Both the position numbers and the translations under genes were made by a program. Shown here piece by piece: positions 7,911 through 15,858 of a stretch of 64,000 nucleotides of DNA; position 1 is the first letter of the stretch, and each line of letters begins with the position of its first letter. The notes beneath the pieces were generated by a model. It saw nothing but the letters and a program-made list of their open reading frames with translations, was not told the DNA's origin and did not search any database. The DNA lies in assembly GCF_012395835.1 (NCBI RefSeq), contig NZ_JAAZSQ010000014.1:43673-107672 (forward strand), given 5' to 3'. This stretch comes from Arthrobacter mobilis (GTDB lineage Bacteria > Actinomycetota > Actinomycetes > Actinomycetales > Micrococcaceae).

Positions 7911-8912
7911 ATGAGCAACCTGGAGAGCAACCCGCGGGAACTGACCTGCACCGGGACGGCCGGCGTGCTGACCCGGCCCGCCGTGCAGGTCCTGGCCCCG
8001 CGCGAGGTGCCCCTCGGCGGGCTGCGGGCGATGCCCGTGCGGCGCACGCTGCCGCAGCGCGAGCGCTCGCTGATCGGGCCCTGGTGCTTCCTGGACCACT
8101 ACGGGCCGGACGATGTCCGGGCCACCGGGGGCATGCGCCTGCCCCCGCATCCGCACACCGGGCTGCAGACGGTCAGCTGGCTGTTCAGCGGGGAGATCGA
8201 GCACCGGGACAGCGCCGGCTACCACGCCCTGGTCCGCCCGGGCCAGCTGAACCTGATGACCGCCGGCCGCGGCATCAGCCATTCCGAGGTCTCCACCGCC
8301 GCCACCTCCGTGCTCCACGGCGCCCAGCTGTGGCTGGCGCTGCCGGACCGGGAACGCTTTACGGATCCGGGCTTCGAACACTATGCGCCGCCGGCGGTGG
8401 CGGGCGAGGGCTTCGAGCTGCGGGTGTTCATCGGCTCGCTGGCGGGCAGCAGTTCCCCGGTGCGCACCTTCTCGCCGGTGCTCGGCGCCGAGGTGCTGGT
8501 TGACGCCGGCGCCACCGTGCCGCTGGCCGTGGACCCGGCCTTCGAGCACGGGGTGCTGGTGGATGCCGGCAGCCCCGCGGTCAACGGCCAGCCGGTGGCC
8601 CGCGCGGAACTGGCCTACCTGCCGCCCGGCGGGCAGGAGCTGGTCCTGGCCGCCGGGGACGAGCCGGTGCGGGTGCTGCTGCTGGGCGGGCAGCCGCTGG
8701 GGGAGACCATCGTGATGTGGTGGAACTTCGTGGGCCGCTCGCACGAGGAGGTCGTCCAGTACCGGGCCAACTGGCAGGCCCAGATCGGGGCCGAGCCGCC
8801 CGGCCCGCCGCTGCCGGCGGCCCAGAGCCAGTTCGGCACCGTCACCGGCAACACCATGGACCCGCTGCCGGCCCCGGCGCTGCCGAACGCAAGGCTGCGT
8901 CCGCGTGGCTGA
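7911..8912 (+). CDS. Pirin-family cupin protein
   Basis: A 333-residue pirin. The N-terminal cupin carries the metal-ligand pattern HPHTGLQTVSWLFSGEIEHRD and the family hallmark MTAGRGISHSE; a Pirin_C cupin follows from about residue 180 and ends in FVGRSHEEV. Pirins bind iron and include quercetin dioxygenases and redox-sensing cofactors; the role here is open. ATG 7911 has a strong GGAGG six bases upstream, so the upstream in-frame ATG at 7887 is rejected. The last codons overlap the next gene (GTG 8905) by 8 bases, so the two are translationally coupled in an operon that continues to the AhpD-like gene. Confidence 0.9.
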   Translation: MSNLESNPRELTCTGTAGVLTRPAVQVLAPREVPLGGLRAMPVRRTLPQRERSLIGPWCFLDHYGPDDVRATGGMRLPPHPHTGLQTVSWLFSGEIEHRDSAGYHALVRPGQLNLMTAGRGISHSEVSTAATSVLHGAQLWLALPDRERFTDPGFEHYAPPAVAGEGFELRVFIGSLAGSSSPVRTFSPVLGAEVLVDAGATVPLAVDPAFEHGVLVDAGSPAVNGQPVARAELAYLPPGGQELVLAAGDEPVRVLLLGGQPLGETIVMWWNFVGRSHEEVVQYRANWQAQIGAEPPGPPLPAAQSQFGTVTGNTMDPLPAPALPNARLRPRG

Positions 8913-9240
8913 GCCGGCCGCCGGTGCCCCCGCGGCACCGGGTGAAATCGACATTGTCCACAATCCGGAGCGCCGCCGGTACGAGCTGCGCGACGACGGC
9001 GTCGTCATCGGCTTCACCAAGTACCGGCGGGCCGGGGGCAAGGTCGTCTTCATCCACACCGAGGTCGACGAGGACTATGCCGGCCAGGGCCTGGCCTCGA
9101 AGCTGGCCCGCTTCGCGCTGGCCGACGTGCGGGCCTCGGGCCGCCGGATCGTGCCGGTCTGCCCGTACATCGCCTCCTGGCTGCGCACGCACCACGACTT
9201 CGATGACCTGGTGGACTGGCCGGCAGAGCAGGAAGGCTGA
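8905..9240 (+). CDS. Small GNAT-family N-acetyltransferase (YjdJ/COG2388 type)
   Basis: A 111-residue single-domain acetyltransferase. The acetyl-CoA pyrophosphate loop is visible in EVDEDYAGQGLASKLARFAL and the subfamily signature near the C-terminus in VPVCPYIASWLRTHHDF. Members of this short GNAT group are of unknown substrate. GTG 8905 overlaps the pirin stop by eight bases; no separate Shine-Dalgarno is needed if translation is coupled. It is followed after 4 bases by the AhpD-like gene. Confidence 0.85.
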   Translation: MAEPAAGAPAAPGEIDIVHNPERRRYELRDDGVVIGFTKYRRAGGKVVFIHTEVDEDYAGQGLASKLARFALADVRASGRRIVPVCPYIASWLRTHHDFDDLVDWPAEQEG

Positions 9241-9244
9241 CGGA

Positions 9245-9721
9245 GTGGAACCGCTGCACGGAGGCAAGCTGTACCTGGACAAGCAGCATCCGGCCCTTTG
9301 GCGGGCGCTGAACGGCATGGGCCTGAAGGCCAAGGAGGCCGCCGAGGCGGCCGGGCTGGACCGGATCCTGATCGAGCTGCTGTACGTCCGGATCTCGCAG
9401 CTCAACGGCTGCGCCTACTGCCTGAACCTGCATGTGGGGCAGGCGCTGGAGCACGGGGAGACCCAGCAGCGGATTGCCGTGCTGCCGGCCTGGCGGGACA
9501 CCGAGGTGTTCACGCCCAAGGAGCGGGCGGCCCTGGCCCTGGCCGAGGCGGTTACCGAGCTGGCCGGGGCGGACGAGCTGGAGCGCGAGCTGGCCGAGGC
9601 CCGCACCGGGCTCAGCGACGACGAGTTCTCCGCCGTCAACTGGCTGGTGATCACCATGAACGCGTTCAACCGGGTCTCGATTGTCAGCAGGCATCCGGTG
9701 CGCAACAACCGCCGGAAGTAG
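9245..9721 (+). CDS. AhpD-like carboxymuconolactone decarboxylase-family protein
   Basis: A 158-residue AhpD/CMD-fold protein. The redox motif C-x2-C with downstream His is seen in NGCAYCLNLHVGQALEHG, and the family ending SAVNWLVITMNAFNRVSI is present. AhpD-like proteins act as peroxidase reductants or decarboxylases; the intact Cys pair favours a redox role. GTG 9245 is used as start, just after the stop of the GNAT gene at 9240. Third gene of the pirin operon. It ends five bases before the convergent lysG gene. Confidence 0.85.
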   Translation: MEPLHGGKLYLDKQHPALWRALNGMGLKAKEAAEAAGLDRILIELLYVRISQLNGCAYCLNLHVGQALEHGETQQRIAVLPAWRDTEVFTPKERAALALAEAVTELAGADELERELAEARTGLSDDEFSAVNWLVITMNAFNRVSIVSRHPVRNNRRK

Positions 9722-9726
9722 CCGGC

Positions 9727-10629
9727 CTACGGGCCGGGACGCAGGGCCTCGGTTGCCGTCGTCCGCACCGCCTCGGTGAGCAGCTCCAGCAGCGGGGAGC
9801 TGATTTTCCAGCGCTGCCAGTACAGCGGCACGTCCAGGGGCATTTCCGGGGCGAGCTCGCGCAGCGCCCCGCTGGCCAGGCCGTCCAGGCAGTGCTGCTC
9901 GGGCAGCAGCGCCCAGCCCAGGCCGAGCCGGACCGCCTCCGCGAATTCCGCCGAGGCCGGGACATAGTGCCGGGGCGCGTGCAGGTCTCGCCCGGTCAGC
10001 TGCCGGTAGAACCGGTTCTGGATCTCGTCCTTGCGGTCGAAATCCACCACCGGGGCGTCCCCGGGCCAGCCGGTCTCCTCCGGCCCGGCGTCCGGGCGCG
10101 GCCAGGCCGCGAGGAAGTCCGGGCTGGCCACCGCGCGGTAGCGCAGTGCGCCCAGGGCCTCGACGGTGCAGCCCTGGACCGCCTCCGGGGCCGCGGTCAC
10201 CGCCGCCATGACCCGGCCGGTCCGCAGCAGGGCGCTGGAGTGCTGCTCATCCTCCCGGTGGATCTCGAAGCACGCCCCGGCCTCGCGCGGAATCCGGGCC
10301 AGCACGGGCAGGAACCAGGTGGCCAGGGAGTCCGCGTTGACCACCAGCGGCAGCGTCGCGGCGCCGCCGGCGTCGCCGAGGGCGCGGGCGGCGTCCGCCT
10401 GCAGCTGGCCCACCTGCCGGGCCAGCCGCATCACGGCCTCCCCTGCGGCGGTCGGCAGCACCGGCACGCTCCGCTGCAGCAGCACCTGGCCCGCGGCCTG
10501 CTCCATCGCCTTGATCCGCTGGGAGACCGCGGACGCGGTCACGTGCAGCTGCCGTGCGGCGGCTTCGAAGGTGCCCTGCTCCACCGCGGCGGCAAAGGTC
10601 GCCAGATGCTCCAGCTGGAAATGCTTCAT
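9727..10629 (-). CDS. lysG: LysR-type regulator of lysine/arginine export (LysG/ArgP)
   Basis: A 300-residue LysR-family regulator. The N-terminal winged HTH is clear (FAAAVEQGTFEAAARQLHVT, then SAVSQRIKAMEQAAG, residues 10-45), followed by the periplasmic-binding-protein-like effector domain. The sequence around ADSLATWFLPVL and the ending with YWQRWKISSPLLELLTEAV match the ArgP/LysG subgroup, which senses intracellular basic amino acids. It diverges from the LysE exporter gene, the usual arrangement: lysine-loaded LysG activates lysE. The two direct repeats at 10631-10658 lie against its own start and are the likely binding site. Confidence 0.88.
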   Translation of the reverse strand: MKHFQLEHLATFAAAVEQGTFEAAARQLHVTASAVSQRIKAMEQAAGQVLLQRSVPVLPTAAGEAVMRLARQVGQLQADAARALGDAGGAATLPLVVNADSLATWFLPVLARIPREAGACFEIHREDEQHSSALLRTGRVMAAVTAAPEAVQGCTVEALGALRYRAVASPDFLAAWPRPDAGPEETGWPGDAPVVDFDRKDEIQNRFYRQLTGRDLHAPRHYVPASAEFAEAVRLGLGWALLPEQHCLDGLASGALRELAPEMPLDVPLYWQRWKISSPLLELLTEAVRTTATEALRPGP

Positions 10630-10630
10630 T

Positions 10631-10658
10631 AGAGAATCTTAGGTATCCAGAGAATCTT
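10631..10658. promoter_or_regulatory. Direct repeats, likely LysG operator
   Basis: AGAGAATCTT occurs at 10631-10640 and again at 10649-10658, 18 bases apart, in the 71-base gap between the divergent lysG and lysE starts. The AT-rich repeats stand out in this GC-rich DNA. A lysE -10-like TAGCGT follows at 10687-10692. Confidence 0.6.
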
Positions 10659-10700
10659 TAGCTGTACCGGGTGAAGCACCTGCCGGTAGCGTCGACGGTT

Positions 10701-11321
10701 GTGACTACAGCAGACATCCTCCAGTCCGTGGTGCTGGGCCTGGGTACCGGGCTGGCCCTGATCGTGGCCATCGGCGCGCAGAACGCCTTTGTGCTGCGCC
10801 AGGGCATCCGCGGCGAGCACGTGGCCGCCGTCGTGCTGATCTGCGCTGCGTCCGATGCCGTGCTGATCGCCGCCGGCATCCTGGGCATCGGCACGCTGGT
10901 GCAGGTGGTGCCGGTGGCCCTGGACGTGATCCGGCTGGCTGGTGCGGCCTTCCTGGCCGGCTACGGGGTGATGGCCGCGAAGCGGGCGATCCGCCCGGGC
11001 TCGCTCGTGGCGGCCGCGCAGGCGGGCCGGCCCGGCGCCCGGGCCGCGGTGGGCACCGTGCTGGCGCTGACCTGGCTGAACCCGCACGTCTACCTGGACA
11101 CCGTGCTGCTGCTGGGCTCGGTGGCCAGCAGCCAGGGCGAGGGACGCTGGCTCTTCGGCGCCGGGGCGATGCTCGGCAGCGTCCTCTGGTTCTGCGCGCT
11201 CGGCTTCGGGGCCCGGCTGCTGCGGCCGGTCTTTGCCCGCCCCGGTGCCTGGCGTATTCTGGACGGCCTGATCGCCGTTGTGATGTTCACCCTGGGCATC
11301 CGGCTCGCCTTCGGCCTGTAG
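10701..11321 (+). CDS. lysE: LysE-family basic amino acid exporter
   Basis: A 206-residue membrane protein of the LysE family with about six membrane segments: the N-terminal VVLGLGTGLALIVAIGAQNAF, the family signature ALTWLNPHVYLDTVLLLGS at mid-protein, and a last segment ending LIAVVMFTLGIRLAFGL. LysE exports L-lysine and L-arginine to relieve toxic accumulation, for example during growth on peptides. I chose GTG 10701, eight bases after a TAGCGT -10, as a leaderless start; GTG 10671 would add ten residues. Divergent lysG regulates it. Confidence 0.87.
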   Translation: MTTADILQSVVLGLGTGLALIVAIGAQNAFVLRQGIRGEHVAAVVLICAASDAVLIAAGILGIGTLVQVVPVALDVIRLAGAAFLAGYGVMAAKRAIRPGSLVAAAQAGRPGARAAVGTVLALTWLNPHVYLDTVLLLGSVASSQGEGRWLFGAGAMLGSVLWFCALGFGARLLRPVFARPGAWRILDGLIAVVMFTLGIRLAFGL

Positions 11322-11358
11322 GCGCCGGCTGTCCGGGACGGGCAGGAAGGGGAAAACG

Positions 11359-11976
11359 ATGCCCCCGCACAGGCGCGCCGGCCCGGAGCCGGCAGCCGAG
11401 GTCGTCGCCATTACCGCCGAAACCTGGCCCTTGTTCGAGGAACTGCTCGGCCCCGGCGGGCTGCAGGGCGGCTGCTGGTGCTCGTGGTTCCGGCTCTCCT
11501 CGAAGGAGTACGGCGCCGCCACCTCCGCCGGGCGCAAGGCCTTCGTGCACGGCCGGGTGCTCGACGGCGAGCCGTTCGGCCTGGTTGCCGTGGTCGAGGG
11601 CATGCCTGCGGCCTGGGTATCGGTCGCGCCGCGGGCCTGCCACGCCCGGCTGCTGCGGTCCCCGATCGCCCGGCTCCCGGAGGGGGAGGAGGAGGGCGTC
11701 TGGTCCGTGGCCTGCTTCTACGTGGCCGCGAAGGCGCGCGGGCGGCACCTGACCGGGCAGCTGCTCGAGGCCGCGGCGGCGTACGCGGCCGGGCACGGCG
11801 CCCGCGTGCTGGAGGGCTACCCGGTGGACCCGGGCGGGGAACGGATGGCCCCGGCCGGGCTGTACCACGGCACGCTGGCGATGTTCCTGCAGGCCGGGTT
11901 CGAGCTGGTGGAGCGCCGGGGCGTCCGCCGGGCGCTGGTGCGCCGGCAGCTGCCGCCGGGCCCCGGCCGGGACTGA
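11359..11976 (+). CDS. GNAT-family N-acetyltransferase
   Basis: A 205-residue acetyltransferase-like protein. The middle of the chain, VWSVACFYVAAKARGRHLTG followed by LLEAAAAYAAGHGARVLEGY, fits the GNAT acetyl-CoA-binding motif (R-G-x-x-LTG instead of the usual R-G-x-G), and the C-terminus GTLAMFLQAGFELVERRG matches the final strand-helix. The N-terminal half with GGCWCSWFRL is typical of an uncharacterised actinobacterial subgroup. ATG 11359 has GGAAGGGG upstream. Substrate unknown. It lies 37 bases after lysE on the same strand and may be cotranscribed. Confidence 0.75.
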   Translation: MPPHRRAGPEPAAEVVAITAETWPLFEELLGPGGLQGGCWCSWFRLSSKEYGAATSAGRKAFVHGRVLDGEPFGLVAVVEGMPAAWVSVAPRACHARLLRSPIARLPEGEEEGVWSVACFYVAAKARGRHLTGQLLEAAAAYAAGHGARVLEGYPVDPGGERMAPAGLYHGTLAMFLQAGFELVERRGVRRALVRRQLPPGPGRD

Positions 11977-11991
11977 GCCGGAAGCCCGGCC

Positions 11992-12522
11992 TCAGTCCTG
12001 CGGTTCCCGTTCCGGCAGCCCGCGCAGCAGCCGTCCGGTCCGGCGCGCGTCCCGGTAGGCCAGGACGACGGCGGCGATGGCCAGGCCCAGGCTGAGGATG
12101 CCCAGCGGATTGCACAGCGCCGTGGACAGGCCCAGCGCCGAATCGCCGAGCAGCCGGGACATGACCGAGCCGCCCCGGGCGCCAAAATCCGGCACGGTGA
12201 AGCCGAAGCCGAGGGCCGCCAGCCAGGCGCCGGCGAGCACCGCGGAGGTGTCCGCCGGCGCGGCAAACGGACGGTACTTCGCCGCCGTCGCCGTCGTGCG
12301 CACACCCGCGAGCAGCAGCAGGATCAGCAGCACCGGGCCCAGCGTGAAGGCCAGCAGCACGGTCAGCTGGCCGCCGATGCCGAACAGCACCCGCCCGGCC
12401 GCCGCCCACAGCGGCACGAGGAGGGCCATCGGCACGCTCACCGCGGCGACGGCGGTGCGGAAGGCCCCTGCCGGGCGGCTGATGCGGGCCGGGCGGGGCG
12501 GACGGACGGAGGCGGAGTTCAC
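11992..12522 (-). CDS. Membrane protein of unknown function
   Basis: About 176 residues with four hydrophobic segments: AFRTAVAAVSVPMALLVPLW, then LTVLLAFTLGPVLLILLLLA, AVLAGAWLAALGFGFTV, and the C-terminal GILSLGLAIAAVVLAYRDAR. I recognise no family. GTG 12522 is chosen because the minus strand has TACAGT (12534-12529) followed by six bases and the GTG, the leaderless pattern common in this window; the open frame extends to 12738 without other support. It diverges from the rpf gene, and a long imperfect hairpin containing the CCGGAA dyad lies just upstream. Confidence 0.6.
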   Translation of the reverse strand: MNSASVRPPRPARISRPAGAFRTAVAAVSVPMALLVPLWAAAGRVLFGIGGQLTVLLAFTLGPVLLILLLLAGVRTTATAAKYRPFAAPADTSAVLAGAWLAALGFGFTVPDFGARGGSVMSRLLGDSALGLSTALCNPLGILSLGLAIAAVVLAYRDARRTGRLLRGLPEREPQD

Positions 12523-12563
12523 CGTTTTACTGTACGTTCCCCGCCGGTCCGGCCGGCCGCCAG

Positions 12564-12579
12564 TCCGGAAACTTCCGGA
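12564..12579. repeat. TCCGGAA-AC-TTCCGGA dyad inside a longer hairpin
   Basis: A perfect 7-bp inverted repeat with a 2-base centre. Flanking bases extend it to 18-bp arms with two mismatches. It is the third relative of the dyad at 241-254, about 40 bases upstream of the membrane-protein start. Confidence 0.4.
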
Positions 12580-12627
12580 ACGGCGGCCGGTGGATGGCGG
12601 GAGGCCGGAGAGAAAATCTCGATTTGG

Positions 12628-12653
12628 TAACGGAATAACGTTCGTGTAACGTT
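12628..12653 (+). promoter_or_regulatory. Three TAACG repeats upstream of rpf
   Basis: TAACG occurs at 12628, 12636 and 12647, the last two as TAACGTT exactly 11 bases apart, one helical turn. The pattern resembles GTAAC-type direct repeats bound by response regulators such as MtrA, which controls cell-wall hydrolase genes in actinobacteria. A -10-like TATGCT follows at 12715-12720. Confidence 0.45.
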
Positions 12654-12658
12654 GCCCG

Positions 12659-12685
12659 CGTGCCCGGGGCCAGTTCCCCGGCACG
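12659..12685 (+). other. GC-rich hairpin between the TAACG repeats and the rpf promoter
   Basis: The segment CGTGCC(C)GGGG pairs with CCCCGGCACG across a short loop, with one bulged C. It sits in the 307-base gap between the divergent membrane-protein and rpf starts. It could end transcription entering from upstream or be part of the regulatory region; no U tract follows. Confidence 0.35.
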
Positions 12686-12739
12686 CCGGGCCTATCCGGC
12701 ATCAAAAAACCGAATATGCTCGGCGCTGCCCACACCATA

Positions 12740-12796
12740 CGCCGTCAACATGGCAGTCGTCGTAAATGACCTCGATCTGACGAGTGGTTGACGGCG
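12740..12796 (+). other. Structured 5' leader of rpf
   Basis: CGCCGTCAAC at 12740-12749 pairs perfectly with GTTGACGGCG at 12787-12796. Inside it, TCGTC and GACGA make a second helix. The structure would lie in the rpf mRNA leader, ending 33 bases before the GTG start, and is a candidate cis-regulatory RNA. I could not match it to the ydaO (c-di-AMP) riboswitch. Confidence 0.45.
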
Positions 12797-12805
12797 GCGC
12801 TATGA

Positions 12806-13516
<711 letters not shown>

Positions 13517-13585
13517 GGATCCGGGCCCTCGGGCCCGTTCCCGGCAGTCTGCCGGAGCGGCTGCGCCTCATGGGCGCGCCGCGAC

Positions 13586-13633
13586 CAGGAAAAAGCCCCG
13601 CGCCCTTCCCCATCTGCGCGGGGCTTTTTCCTG
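13586..13633. terminator. Bidirectional intrinsic terminator after rpf
   Basis: 17-bp perfect stem (13586-13602 with 13617-13633) whose arms contain AAAAAGCCCCGCG and CGCGGGGCTTTTT, so a U run is available on both strands. It separates rpf from the convergent LOG-family gene. Confidence 0.92.
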
Positions 13634-13706
13634 CCCCGGGACTGCCCCAGGACGCTTCCGCCGCCGTGCGGCCCGGACCCTCGGCCGGCTGCCCGGCCGG
13701 GCCCGC

Positions 13707-14291
13707 TCAGCTGCCCGGGATCTCCGCGGGCCGCCGCCACTTCCGCTGCGGCGCCCGCCAGCGCACGATGGCTTCCAGCAGCCCCTCGGCGGTCTCCTCG
13801 ACAATGAGCGCGTTGCGGAACTCGTCCGTGACGAAGCCGGCGCCGACCATGCCGTCCAGGCCCGCCAGCAGCGGATTCCAGAAGCCGTTGACATTGATGA
13901 AGGCGATCGGCTTCGCGTGGATGCCCAGCTGCAGCCAGGTCCAGGCCTCGAAGATCTCCTCCAGCGTGCCGATCCCGCCCGGCAGGGCCACGAAGCCGTC
14001 GGCGAGGTCGGCCATCAGCTGCTTGCGCTCGTGCATTGAACCCACCACGTGCAGCCGGCTCAGCCCGGTGTGCCCGACTTCCGCGGACTGCAGGGCGTCC
14101 GGTATGACGCCGATGACCTCGCCGCCGGCGGCCAGGGCGCTGTCGGCCACCGTGCCCATCAGGCCGACCCGGCCGCCGCCGTAGACGATGCCGACCGAAT
14201 GCGAGGCGAGCCCGGCGGCGAACCGGCCGGCAGCCTCGGCGAACAGGGGATCATGACCCGGGGACGAACCGGTAAAGACAGCCAGACGCAT
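13707..14291 (-). CDS. LOG-family (TIGR00730) nucleotide phosphoribohydrolase
   Basis: A 194-residue Rossmann-fold protein of the LOG (Lonely Guy) family. The start strand RLAVFTGSS, the GIVYGGGRVGLMG loop and the catalytic signature LPGGIGTLEEIFEAWTW are all intact. LOG enzymes release cytokinin or other purine bases from nucleoside 5'-monophosphates; in bacteria the physiological role may be general nucleotide clean-up. The start is set at ATG 14291, seven bases after GATAAT on the minus strand, giving a leaderless mRNA; ATG 14300 would add three residues. It ends towards the shared terminator with rpf. Confidence 0.88.
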   Translation of the reverse strand: MRLAVFTGSSPGHDPLFAEAAGRFAAGLASHSVGIVYGGGRVGLMGTVADSALAAGGEVIGVIPDALQSAEVGHTGLSRLHVVGSMHERKQLMADLADGFVALPGGIGTLEEIFEAWTWLQLGIHAKPIAFINVNGFWNPLLAGLDGMVGAGFVTDEFRNALIVEETAEGLLEAIVRWRAPQRKWRRPAEIPGS

Positions 14292-14333
14292 GCCTGCCAT
14301 TATCGCACCCGGGACGGGGCGGGCGCTGGATGC

Positions 14334-15776
14334 TCAGCCGCCGGCGACCGACTGGATGATCAGCACCTCCTGGCCGGGATTCACCCGGGTCCCGGTGCCG
14401 TCCAGGCGGCGGATGTCCTCGCCGTCCAGGAAGCAGTTCACATGCCGGCGGATGGCCCCGGTTTCGTTGCGCACCCGGCGGTCGAAGACCGGGTACTCCC
14501 TAGCCAGCTCGTCCAGCAGCTGCCCGATGGTGGCCGGCTCCCGGAGCCGGACCGGCAGTTCGCGGCGGTTGCCGGTGTGCTGGGCCAGCAGGCCGGGAAC
14601 GACGACGGTGACCGTCGGCTCGGCATCGTCCACCTTCGGCGCTCCTTCTGCCGGTGTCCTCAGCGGCCCGGCAGCACGGCGGCGCACGCAGAGCACATCC
14701 GGCAGGTGCGCGGCCACCTCGGTGAAGTGCGCTCCCTCGTCCGCGCTGGCGTAGACGCTGCCGCCGCGGGTGCCCAGGTACACGCCCGCCGGTTCGGCGG
14801 TGTCGACGGCTGCCGCATCGCGCAGCACCACGTTGAATTCGTGCTCGGGAAGGCCGGCGTCCAGCCGCAGCCAGGAGGCTCCGGCGTCATCGGTGCGGTG
14901 CACCGCCAGCCGCCCGTCGGGCGGGATCCGCTCGCAGTCGGCCTTGATCGGCACGATCCACGCCGTGCCGGCGCGGTGCGGGTGGGCCAGCATGACGAAG
15001 CCGAAGTCCGTGGGCAGTCCGTCCGCGATGGAGACCCAGGTGTCGGCGTTGTCGTCCGAACGGTAGATGCCGTGGTGGTTCTGTGCGTACAGCCGCCGCG
15101 CGTCCCCGGCGTCCCGGGCGATCTTGTGCACGCACTGGCCGACTTCGGGGTTCGGATCCGGCAGGAAGTAGGCGCTGATGCCGTGGTTGCGGGCCTGCCA
15201 GGTGTGTCCGCCGTCGGAGCTGCGGTAGACACCGCCGGTGCTCATCGCCACGTGCACGGTGTCCGGATCCGCCGGGCTCGGCAGGATCGAATGTGCCGCC
15301 GCGCCGCCGTAGCCGGCGCCCCACCGGTCCTTGTCGGGATGTTCCCAGAGGCCGCGGTTGAGCTCGAAATGCTCGCCGCCGTCGGTGGACTTCCACACCG
15401 AGATCGGCTCGCAGCCGGCCCACACCACTCCCGGCCGGTCCGCGGCGTCCGGGGCCAGCTGCCAGATCCGCTCCACCGCCGCGCCGTCGCCGGGCCCGAA
15501 GCGGATGGCACCGTTGTCCGGTTCGGTCCAGGTTCCGCCCAGGTCGTCCGAATGGAACACGGTGGGGCCGAAATGCTCGGAGCGGGCGCCGACCAGCAGG
15601 CGCGTGCTGCCGCCGCGGGTGTCGATGCCGATGCTGGGGATCTCGTTCATCAGAAAGTGCGGACCGGACAGGGTCCATTCCGTCCGGTCCGCGCTGGTGG
15701 CCAGCCAGAGGCCCTTCTTGGTGCCGATGGCCAGCAGGGTGGTTCCGGGGGAGGCTGCAGCTGCCATGGAACCCAT
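14334..15776 (-). CDS. BNR/Asp-box beta-propeller fused to a MoaD/ThiS-like domain ending in Gly-Gly
   Basis: A 480-residue fusion. Residues 1-370 are a sialidase-like propeller with six Asp-box-type repeats (SDDLGGTW, STDGGEHF, SSDGGHTW, SDDNADTW, TDDAGASW, SADEGAHF). Residues about 389-480 look like a MoaD/ThiS ubiquitin-like fold: VTVVVPGLLAQ strand, PATIGQLLDELAREYP helix, HVNCFLDGEDIRRL, NPGQEVLIIQSVAGG. The chain ends exactly at Gly-Gly, the residues that are adenylated in sulfur carriers and ubiquitin-like modifiers. No signal peptide is seen, so the propeller is cytoplasmic and probably not a true sialidase. I know the two parts better as separate neighbouring genes. Start ATG 15776; ATG 15767 is an alternative. 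Confidence 0.8.
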   Translation of the reverse strand: MGSMAAAASPGTTLLAIGTKKGLWLATSADRTEWTLSGPHFLMNEIPSIGIDTRGGSTRLLVGARSEHFGPTVFHSDDLGGTWTEPDNGAIRFGPGDGAAVERIWQLAPDAADRPGVVWAGCEPISVWKSTDGGEHFELNRGLWEHPDKDRWGAGYGGAAAHSILPSPADPDTVHVAMSTGGVYRSSDGGHTWQARNHGISAYFLPDPNPEVGQCVHKIARDAGDARRLYAQNHHGIYRSDDNADTWVSIADGLPTDFGFVMLAHPHRAGTAWIVPIKADCERIPPDGRLAVHRTDDAGASWLRLDAGLPEHEFNVVLRDAAAVDTAEPAGVYLGTRGGSVYASADEGAHFTEVAAHLPDVLCVRRRAAGPLRTPAEGAPKVDDAEPTVTVVVPGLLAQHTGNRRELPVRLREPATIGQLLDELAREYPVFDRRVRNETGAIRRHVNCFLDGEDIRRLDGTGTRVNPGQEVLIIQSVAGG

Positions 15777-15858
15777 TCGACCACCGCCGCCGCGGTGGTG
15801 GCAACGGCCGGGCGCCGGGCGGGCGCCGCCGGGGAGGGATCCGGGAGAGAATAGCCGG

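Noticed and set aside
6527..8503. 658-residue open frame over the LLM and pirin genes
   Set aside because: Shadow frame; composition is low complexity and the family motifs lie in another frame.
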